Below are positions 1 to 4,489 of a stretch of DNA of 7,032 nucleotides, piece after piece. How positions within the stretch are numbered: position 1 is the stretch's first letter; every line of letters starts with the position of its first letter. The stretch comes from Helicobacteraceae bacterium (lineage in GTDB: Bacteria; Campylobacterota; Campylobacteria; Campylobacterales; Sulfurimonadaceae). Both the position numbers and the translations under genes were made by a program. Location of the stretch: positions 1 through 7,032 of the forward strand of contig JALSUN010000187.1 in assembly GCA_027061425.1 (NCBI GenBank), written 5' to 3'. The notes under the pieces are model-generated. The model made no database searches and was not told where the DNA came from. It saw only the letters and a program-made list of their open reading frames with translations.

Positions 1-142
1 AGCAAAAAGTGGTTCTATCTTACCATGACGACTGAAAACTTACATCAGATGGAGCTGGAAGATATTGATTTGTACTGGATTTTTATGTTTCTTGGATTAG
101 TTGGAATCTCTATTTCCAGATTTGGGAAAAACAAAATTAATC
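1..142. other. Unassigned left edge, upstream of nusA
   Basis: No gene can be supported here. On the plus strand two frames close almost at once, at 26-28 and 33-35, and either could be the last codons of a gene entering from the left. The third frame stays open from base 1 to 303 and encodes one hydrophobic stretch, but it runs through the nusA promoter and about 60 bases into nusA, so it is probably not a gene. On the minus strand I see no start codon with a long open frame, although a divergent gene could begin to the left of the window. Confidence 0.3.
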
Positions 143-176
143 AGAGTAAAATCATTTTATGCTATAATTTTACTCT
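143..176. repeat. Perfect 10-bp inverted repeat around the nusA -10
   Basis: The arms AGAGTAAAAT (143-152) and ATTTTACTCT (167-176) are exact reverse complements separated by 14 bases. The right arm overlaps the end of the -10 hexamer and the expected transcription start. This geometry suits an operator bound by a dimeric repressor. As a terminator of an upstream gene it is poor, because the stem is AT-rich and no T-run follows directly; the nearest is T8 at 202-209. No known regulator consensus is recognised. Confidence 0.5.
160..168 (+). promoter_or_regulatory. Extended -10 promoter of nusA
   Basis: TGC followed by a perfect TATAAT (163-168) is an extended -10 element. No good -35 hexamer lies 16-18 bases upstream, which is normal for sigma-70 promoters in Campylobacterota, where AT-rich upstream DNA stands in for it. 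Transcription would begin near 175 and give a leader of about 70 bases containing T8 at 202-209. It is the only strong -10 upstream of nusA in the window. Confidence 0.6.
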
Positions 177-244
177 TCCTGGAAATGACTCACTAAACAT
201 CTTTTTTTTGGAACAACCCAGACGACATATTAATGGAGACAATT

Positions 245-1399
245 ATGGAAAACGTATTAGATATTATAGATGCTATTGCTCACGAAAAAGGGCTCAGTCC
301 TGACAATGTAAAAGTGGCACTTAAAAATGCCTTTATAAAGACAGCACAACGCTTGATTAACGAAGACTATACTTATGATGCAGAGATCGATGAAGAGACC
401 AAAAGCATCCGTGTGTATCAGACAATTACTGTAGTTGATGACTATGATGATGACAACCTCTTTACTGAAGAAGGTGATGTTAATCAAGGGTACATCTCTC
501 TGTCTCGCGCTCGCGCTGAAGTCGATCCAGATGTTGATATAGGCGATGAGTTCCAGATCGAACATGACATAGAGAGTCATGGACGTACCGCGGCGATGAC
601 CCTGTACCGTGAGATCGAGTACCATGTACAGCGTCTTGTGGAAGATGAACTTTATAGCAAGTATAAAGAGAAGGTCGGCACTATCGTTAATGGTCGTGTG
701 ACGCGTGTAGATGACAAACAGACTACTTATATAGAGATCGATGAAGTACGTGCGGTTCTTCCGATGAAGAGTCGTATTAAGGGTGAGAAATTTCATGTAG
801 GTGATGTTGTTCGCGCTGTTGTTCGTCGTGTTAACATCGACAAGGTCAACGGTATACAGATCGAACTTTCTCGTACCTCTCCTAAGTTTCTAGAGTCACT
901 TTTGGCACTTGAAGTTCCTGAGATCGGAGAGGGTATTGTACTCGTAGAAAAAGCAGCCCGTATCCCTGGAGAACGTGCTAAGATCGCACTCATTTCCACC
1001 CACCCTCAAGTAGACCCAGTGGGCGCTACTGTTGGTGTCAAGGGTGTTCGTATCAATGCGGTAAGTGAAGAGTTACTTGGTGAGAACATCGACTGTATAG
1101 AGTATACAACCGTTCCAGAACTTTTCATCGCACGTGTGATGAGTCCCGCCATCATCAATGCTGTTACGATAGAAGGTGAAGCAGACAATGAAGACAATCC
1201 TCTTAAAGCGATCGTGACACTTCCTGCTGATCAGAAGTCAAAAGCTATTGGTAAAAGTGGTATCAACATCCGTCTGGCCTCTATGCTTACGGGTTATGTC
1301 ATTGAGCTTGTTGAACAAGATGGTGGTTCAAGTGCCGAAGGTTCTACTGTTGAAGTCAAAAAAGATGACATCTCTTCTCTAGAAGCACTTTTCGGATAG
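245..1399 (+). CDS. nusA: Transcription termination/antitermination factor NusA
   Basis: NusA binds RNA polymerase and nascent RNA in the cytoplasm and modulates pausing, intrinsic termination and antitermination. In this 384-residue product the N-terminal polymerase-binding domain covers about residues 1-130. An S1 domain follows (about 143-210), then the family stretch TSPKFLESLLALEVPEI. KH1 has DPVGATVG and GVKG (264-267); KH2 has IGKSG (335-339) and NIRLASMLTG. The chain ends with a short Gly/Ser/acidic tail and lacks the two acidic repeats of E. coli NusA (495 residues), as expected for this phylum. I start at the ATG at 245 because GGAG (235-238) sits six bases upstream; an in-frame ATG at 233 has no ribosome binding site and overlaps that sequence. 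The gene has its own promoter and is not followed by infB; it converges on the permease gene. Confidence 0.97.
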   Translation: MENVLDIIDAIAHEKGLSPDNVKVALKNAFIKTAQRLINEDYTYDAEIDEETKSIRVYQTITVVDDYDDDNLFTEEGDVNQGYISLSRARAEVDPDVDIGDEFQIEHDIESHGRTAAMTLYREIEYHVQRLVEDELYSKYKEKVGTIVNGRVTRVDDKQTTYIEIDEVRAVLPMKSRIKGEKFHVGDVVRAVVRRVNIDKVNGIQIELSRTSPKFLESLLALEVPEIGEGIVLVEKAARIPGERAKIALISTHPQVDPVGATVGVKGVRINAVSEELLGENIDCIEYTTVPELFIARVMSPAIINAVTIEGEADNEDNPLKAIVTLPADQKSKAIGKSGINIRLASMLTGYVIELVEQDGGSSAEGSTVEVKKDDISSLEALFG

Positions 1400-1447
1400 A
1401 GAGAAATTATAGTGGCGTTTGACCAAGCGTCTTACTCCAACATATTA

Positions 1448-1482
1448 CTCTTGCAAAAGAGAGAAACCTAATGTTCTCTCTT
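1448..1482. terminator. Possible bidirectional terminator between nusA and the permease gene
   Basis: AAGAGAGAA (1457-1465) pairs perfectly with TTCTCTCTT (1474-1482) across an 8-base loop, overlapping the permease stop codon. CTCTT (1448-1452) can instead pair with AAGAG (1457-1461) across a GCAA tetraloop, so the two folds exclude each other. On the minus strand the main stem ends in TTCTCTCTTTT, a weak U-tract; on the plus strand no T-run follows. The position between convergent genes fits a terminator, but the stem is weak. Confidence 0.35.
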
Positions 1483-2427
1483 AGCGTACGGGTTTAACTT
1501 CAACAACAACATATCTGCCAACATATTTCCTATCAGTGTTAAAAATGCTGTAATAATCAAAATTCCCATAATCACAGGATAGTCACGACTCAGTGCACTC
1601 AAGTAAAAAAGCTGTCCCATCCCCTCTATACTAAAAATTGTCTCTAAGATCACACTACCGCCTATAAGTCCAGGAAGGGAAAGGCCCAGTAGTGTCACCA
1701 CGGGAGGTATAAGGTTACGCAAGATGTAGCGGCGCAGCAAGATACTGTCACTTAAACCACGAGAACGGGCAAAATAGTAGTAGTCACTTTTCAAGATCTC
1801 CAAGGTCAAAGCGCGGATATAAACGATCATAGAGCCCAAACTCACAAAGACCATCACCCCGATAGGTAACACCAGGTGCCACGCCATGTCGGTGTAGTAA
1901 GAGAGGCCTTCCTTAGCTTCTACCGAGTGCAGACCAGAGATGGGCAGAAGTTCTAGCTCTACACTCAAAAAAAGCATCAAAAGCAGTGCCAAGTAAAAAG
2001 AGGGCATCGCAAATGAGACTAATGAGAGTTGGCGGATGGCATAATCTGTCCATGAACCATGTTTCAGCGCTGCTTTGACACCAAGATAGATAGAGAGAGC
2101 AAAGACCATCACCATAGAGAGTATATTTAACAGCAGTGTAATGGGAAGGCGTTTGGCGATCTCACTACTCACCTCTGCACCACTAACAAAAGAGATACCG
2201 AAGTTGAGTTGAGAGAGGTTAACTACCCAGTCTACATACTGCATATAAAGCGGTTTATCCAGACCATACACTGCTTTAAGCTGGGCGATGGCCTCTTTTG
2301 TCATGTTAGGGTTTAACTCCCCTGCTCCAAAAAAGCTGTTAGGTGCTGCATGAATGGCTAAAAAGGAGATCAGAGAGATGAGCAGTAGCATTAAGAGAAT
2401 ATAACGCAGTTTACGAAGTATCAGCAT
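1468..2427 (-). CDS. DppB/OppB-type ABC transporter permease
   Basis: This is an integral inner-membrane permease subunit of a peptide/nickel-type ABC importer (319 residues, normal for the family). It opens with a membrane segment (about 8-26), then carries the family's periplasmic YGLDKPLYMQYVDWV (54-68) and RLPITLLL (93-100). Further hydrophobic segments lie near 100-118, 136-157, 185-205, 241-265 and 285-310. The cytoplasmic EAA-type coupling loop is clear at about 216-244 (YYYFARSRGLSDSILLRRYI, then RNLIPP), followed by GGSVILETIF and RDYPVIMG. The start lies five bases after the upstream gene's stop, with AGGTGA just before the ATG, so the two are probably translationally coupled. It is the last gene of its operon. 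No DppC-type partner, ATPase or binding protein is in the window, so the substrate cannot be stated; peptides or nickel are only family-level guesses. Confidence 0.93.
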   Translation of the reverse strand: MLILRKLRYILLMLLLISLISFLAIHAAPNSFFGAGELNPNMTKEAIAQLKAVYGLDKPLYMQYVDWVVNLSQLNFGISFVSGAEVSSEIAKRLPITLLLNILSMVMVFALSIYLGVKAALKHGSWTDYAIRQLSLVSFAMPSFYLALLLMLFLSVELELLPISGLHSVEAKEGLSYYTDMAWHLVLPIGVMVFVSLGSMIVYIRALTLEILKSDYYYFARSRGLSDSILLRRYILRNLIPPVVTLLGLSLPGLIGGSVILETIFSIEGMGQLFYLSALSRDYPVIMGILIITAFLTLIGNMLADMLLLKLNPYAKREH

Positions 2428-2432
2428 CTCAC

Positions 2433-3284
2433 CTACTCAAACATCTCATGAAAATCACTCCGCAACAGTAACTTGGCACCCCATACAAAAAACCATAAGG
2501 CCAACAGAGGGATGACTACGGTGTTGAGTATAAAGACCGTAATAAGCTTTATCAGGCTCTCCATCATCATGTTAAACTGCATAATGAAAGCATCGACCTG
2601 CTGACGCAGTTCCCACTTAAAAGTCTCATACTTTTTACTCATATTAAAACGGTCTATAAAAGAGCTTTCTGCTTCTATAGAGTCAGACTTAGTCTCTACT
2701 GCTTCGACCATAAGCTGTACATTTTCAGTGTGTTTTTCTACAGTTGTAAATGCACTCTCATAGGTATTTGCCAGAACATTCTCATAAACGACCTCATTAA
2801 GCATGACCAAAAGGGGCACACTAAAACGTAAAACACCTAAAACGATAATGACTTGAAAACTCCGTTCTATCTTCCACGGAAGTGCTATATTTTTAACCCA
2901 TAACTGTAGTATAAAGACCAGTCCAGCAACACTAAAAAAGATTTTGAAAACATCACTTTTTCCAAGATGTAACATCACCTCTTGTATGCCGATAGAGACA
3001 CTACTCATTAACATTACCCATGAGAAACGCTCTACCATGTCGTTAATGGGATCAAGCAGTTGTCCAGGTGTGAATGTAGCACCAACACCTGCTGGAGAGA
3101 CATTGACTTCAGTACCCTGTACTACAGAGACCAGACCATTAAGCAAACGGGCTGCTGCAAAAGTAGTCAAAGCACGCTGAAGTGAAGCATCAAGCTCTTG
3201 AGAACTTTTAGTGTCTAGAGACTCGCTCAGAGAGAGGAGTACAAACACTGTGATGAGAAAGGTGAAGAGTGTTTTTTTAATCAT
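2433..3284 (-). CDS. Conserved-looking membrane protein of unknown function
   Basis: I do not recognise a named family. The 283-residue product begins with a signal-anchor or signal peptide (residues 3-20). A likely extracytoplasmic segment (about 21-87) holds NGLVSVVQGTE (49-59), PAGVG (64-68) and PGQLLDPINDMVERFSW (73-89), a motif-rich stretch that looks conserved. Hydrophobic helices follow at about 88-107, 112-131 and 144-163, then a polar, probably helical segment (164-243), and a long hydrophobic helix at 244-273. The ATG at 3284 is preferred because it places a basic N-terminus directly before the hydrophobic helix; a TTG at 3314 would overlap the preceding gene. The Shine-Dalgarno is weak, suggesting coupling to the gene 13 bases upstream. 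It lies between the DUF6172-like gene and the permease gene; a role with the permease is possible but unproven. Confidence 0.83.
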   Translation of the reverse strand: MIKKTLFTFLITVFVLLSLSESLDTKSSQELDASLQRALTTFAAARLLNGLVSVVQGTEVNVSPAGVGATFTPGQLLDPINDMVERFSWVMLMSSVSIGIQEVMLHLGKSDVFKIFFSVAGLVFILQLWVKNIALPWKIERSFQVIIVLGVLRFSVPLLVMLNEVVYENVLANTYESAFTTVEKHTENVQLMVEAVETKSDSIEAESSFIDRFNMSKKYETFKWELRQQVDAFIMQFNMMMESLIKLITVFILNTVVIPLLALWFFVWGAKLLLRSDFHEMFE

Positions 3285-3297
3285 GACTCTATTGTAA

Positions 3298-3615
3298 CTA
3301 AAGAGAAGGCTCAACTTCTAAAGGTTCTTCAACTTTAGCACTGCGTGCTACTGCTTTTGCTACGATTTCAACATAACAACTTGTCTGTTTTTTCTCATGA
3401 GCATCATCTAAACCTGCTATTAATTCAGAGACACTCACACTTTTGGCCTCTGCTTCATTCTCGCCAATTTTACACTCAAAGTCCCAGTAGGTTGCTTCAT
3501 CTGGGAGTTTCTTTTTACGTTCACGCTTCATGTACTTACGAATCTCATTTTTGACAGACTCTAACTGACGCTCTGGTTTTTTGTTTTCTACTTGCAGTTG
3601 AAATATTTTTTTCAT
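3298..3615 (-). CDS. Small DUF6172-like cytoplasmic protein
   Basis: A 105-residue protein with no signal peptide or membrane segment. It has a highly basic helix (residues 19-36, with KNEIRKYMKRERKKKLP), then a YWDFECKIGENEAEA stretch (43-57), a serine-initiated helix (61-72) and a strand YVEIVAKAV. From memory this order matches the roughly 100-residue DUF6172 family, whose function is unknown; I could not check. The basic helix might bind nucleic acid, but that is inference. The start is the ATG at 3615, with AGGA (3624-3621) five bases upstream; an upstream in-frame ATG at 3690 would cross the promoter and lacks a binding site. First gene of the operon, divergent from the cytochrome gene. 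Confidence 0.82.
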   Translation of the reverse strand: MKKIFQLQVENKKPERQLESVKNEIRKYMKRERKKKLPDEATYWDFECKIGENEAEAKSVSVSELIAGLDDAHEKKQTSCYVEIVAKAVARSAKVEEPLEVEPSL

Positions 3616-3636
3616 AACTTTCCTTATATAAACCGT

Positions 3637-3642
3637 ATTATA
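3637..3642 (-). promoter_or_regulatory. -10 element for the DUF6172-like/membrane protein/permease operon
   Basis: On the minus strand TATAAT reads 3642 to 3637, 21 bases before the start codon at 3615, giving a leader of roughly 15 bases with AGGA in it. No good -35 is present at 17 bases. The surrounding ACTATAATA is the exact reverse complement of the sequence around the opposing cytochrome promoter. Confidence 0.6.
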
Positions 3643-3647
3643 GTGTA

Positions 3648-3674
3648 ATGTCACTTGGTTATTTTCCTTGACAT
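3648..3674. promoter_or_regulatory. Possible operator between divergent promoters
   Basis: ATGTCA (3648-3653) and TGACAT (3669-3674) form a 6-bp inverted repeat with a 15-base spacer, between the two opposing -10 elements. It could bind a dimeric regulator controlling one or both genes. The arms are short enough to occur by chance, and no regulator consensus is recognised. Confidence 0.25.
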
Positions 3675-3709
3675 GTATCAAAAAGTGCATAAGATGAATC
3701 TACTATAAT
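3668..3709 (+). promoter_or_regulatory. Promoter region of the cytochrome c gene
   Basis: A perfect TATAAT at 3704-3709 lies 25 bases before the start codon and would start transcription near 3715. A perfect TTGACA at 3668-3673 is too far away (30 bases) to serve as its -35. It is instead 16 bases from TAAGAT (3690-3695), a 4-of-6 match to the -10, so two overlapping promoters are possible. The ribosome binding site AAAGGA is at 3724-3729, five bases before the ATG. Confidence 0.55.
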
Positions 3710-3734
3710 AATTCACTTTATCTAAAGGATTCAA

Positions 3735-4019
3735 ATGAAAAAAGTACTTATAGCAAGCGCACTTGTTCTCTTAACGTCAACTCTAGCGTCAGCAGATGCA
3801 TACCAAAAATGTGTCAGTTGTCATGGTGATGCAGGTCAAAAATCAGCACTCAACAAAAGTAAAATCATTAAAGATATGACAAAAGCGGAGATCGTTGCTG
3901 CTATTAACGGCTATAAAGCAGGTACTTATGGTGGACCAATGAAAGGTCTTATGCAAGGTCAAGTAAAAGCCCTGACTGATGCAGAAGTTCAAGAGATCGC
4001 AAACAAAATCGGAAAATAA
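3735..4019 (+). CDS. Small periplasmic class I cytochrome c (c553-like)
   Basis: A 94-residue precursor of a monohaem electron carrier. A Sec signal peptide covers residues 1-20 (basic MKK, hydrophobic core, ASA before the predicted cut). The haem-binding motif CVSCH is at 26-30, close to the mature N-terminus; H30 is one axial ligand and a methionine in GGPMKGLM (M69 or M73) is the likely other. The C-terminal helix (about 80-93, LTDAEVQEIANKIGK) is typical of class I cytochromes. The mature size of about 74 residues is small but within the range of cytochrome c553 proteins, which carry electrons between the bc1 complex and terminal oxidases or other periplasmic reductases. Its real partner cannot be told here. 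It is monocistronic, with its own promoter and a strong AAAGGA ribosome binding site. Confidence 0.92.
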   Translation: MKKVLIASALVLLTSTLASADAYQKCVSCHGDAGQKSALNKSKIIKDMTKAEIVAAINGYKAGTYGGPMKGLMQGQVKALTDAEVQEIANKIGK

Positions 4020-4026
4020 TCACTAC

Positions 4027-4049
4027 CGCTCTAACTGATGCTTAGAGCG
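4027..4049. terminator. Hairpin between the convergent cytochrome and DUF1566 genes
   Basis: CGCTCTAA (4027-4034) and TTAGAGCG (4042-4049) form a perfect 8-bp stem with a 7-base loop, eight bases after the cytochrome stop codon. A second small hairpin, AGAGG-TTAT-CCTCT (4057-4070), follows and reaches the DUF1566 stop codon. Neither has a real T-run on either strand, so intrinsic termination would be inefficient. The location suggests a shared transcript end for both genes. Confidence 0.5.
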
Positions 4050-4068
4050 ATAAATGAGAGGTTATCCT

Positions 4069-4452
4069 CTATTTGCCATCTCTTACGCAACGGACGTAGA
4101 GTGCATACGAATGCCTATGATGTTGACTTGCACCACTTATAAAATCTACATACCATGCCCTCTCTTTATCTTTAGCATACAAGGTTGATGACCAATACCG
4201 TTTAGAAAGTCCATACTCAAATACCTTTAATGAGGCTGGATCATAACGGCTGTAGTCCACAGTGGTAAGTAACTCATTGATCGTAGGAAGACGCCAGTCG
4301 GTTTGACTGTTAATTTCTAAGTTTTTACAGTAGTTCATCGCTTCGCTATAGAGCAGTTCCTCTTTTTCAACCGCAACATCATCTTGCCAGATCAAGCTAC
4401 TTGCCGAACAGAGCGAAAAAGGGAGTAACAGTGTTATCAATGCTAATTTCAT
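4069..4452 (-). CDS. Secreted DUF1566 (Lcl C-terminal-like) domain protein
   Basis: A 127-residue exported protein. Residues 1-18 look like a Sec signal peptide; a cysteine at 15 has a poor lipobox (FSLC), so a lipoprotein is less likely. The mature part is a single DUF1566 domain with its familiar landmarks: a tryptophan near the start (IWQDD), SEAMNYCKNLE (36-46), DWRLPTINELL (52-62), VDYSRYDP, YWSST (86-90), AWYVDF (99-104) and a terminal YVRCVRD (119-125). The two cysteines at 42 and 122 could form a disulfide. The family is widespread in secreted proteins and its function is not settled; related C-terminal domains occur in collagen-like and adhesin-type proteins. The gene follows the RND pump gene after 37 bases but has its own -10. 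Start by AAAGG (4462-4458), five bases upstream of the ATG. Confidence 0.9.
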   Translation of the reverse strand: MKLALITLLLPFSLCSASSLIWQDDVAVEKEELLYSEAMNYCKNLEINSQTDWRLPTINELLTTVDYSRYDPASLKVFEYGLSKRYWSSTLYAKDKERAWYVDFISGASQHHRHSYALYVRCVRDGK

Positions 4453-4479
4453 GGAGGCCTTTCATGTAATAACCTCCAT
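4451..4479 (-). promoter_or_regulatory. Inverted repeat covering the DUF1566 start codon
   Basis: ATGGAGG (4451-4457 on the plus strand) and CCTCCAT (4473-4479) are perfect complements with a 15-base loop. In minus-strand mRNA the downstream arm contains CCUCC plus the AU of the start codon, while the AAAGG binding site lies in the loop. In a transcript reading through from the RND gene this stem would hide the start codon. A transcript from the -10 next to it would begin after the upstream arm and could not fold this way. Confidence 0.45.
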
Positions 4480-4483
4480 TATA
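4478..4483 (-). promoter_or_regulatory. -10 element for the DUF1566 gene
   Basis: TATAAT reads 4483 to 4478 on the minus strand, seven bases past the end of the RND gene. Transcription would start near 4471, with a leader of about 20 bases. No clear -35 lies at 17 bases (AATATC). The DUF1566 gene may therefore be expressed alone as well as with the pump. Confidence 0.5.
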
Positions 4484-4489
4484 TCATTT

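Noticed and set aside
201..210. T8 run at 202-209 as an intrinsic terminator or attenuator ahead of nusA
   Set aside because: No stable GC-rich stem directly precedes it; the 143-176 repeat ends 25 bases earlier and would be mostly absent from mRNA started near 175.
233..244. Upstream in-frame ATG at 233 as the nusA start
   Set aside because: No Shine-Dalgarno precedes it, and it overlaps the GGAG that serves the ATG at 245.
1..303. Plus-strand open frame from the left edge to 303, with a hydrophobic stretch (IFMFLGLVGISI)
   Set aside because: It runs through the nusA promoter and its palindrome and overlaps the start of nusA by about 60 bases in another frame. Its codon use looks unlike the real genes. 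A partial gene ending here cannot be excluded without the sequence to the left.
382..745. GAGATCGATGAAG occurring twice in nusA
   Set aside because: Both copies encode Glu-Ile-Asp-Glu in frame with preferred codons; coincidence of protein sequence, not a DNA repeat.
257..796. 179-codon minus-strand frame inside nusA
   Set aside because: It is entirely antisense to the well-supported nusA and has no recognisable domain or ribosome binding site; a shadow frame.
3285..3314. TTG at 3314 as the start of the membrane protein gene
   Set aside because: It would overlap the preceding gene, has no spaced binding site, and would put ten polar residues ahead of the natural signal-anchor start at 3284.
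3616..3690. ATG at 3690 as the start of the DUF6172-like gene
   Set aside because: The added 25 codons cross the TATAAT promoter, while the ATG at 3615 has a well-placed AGGA.
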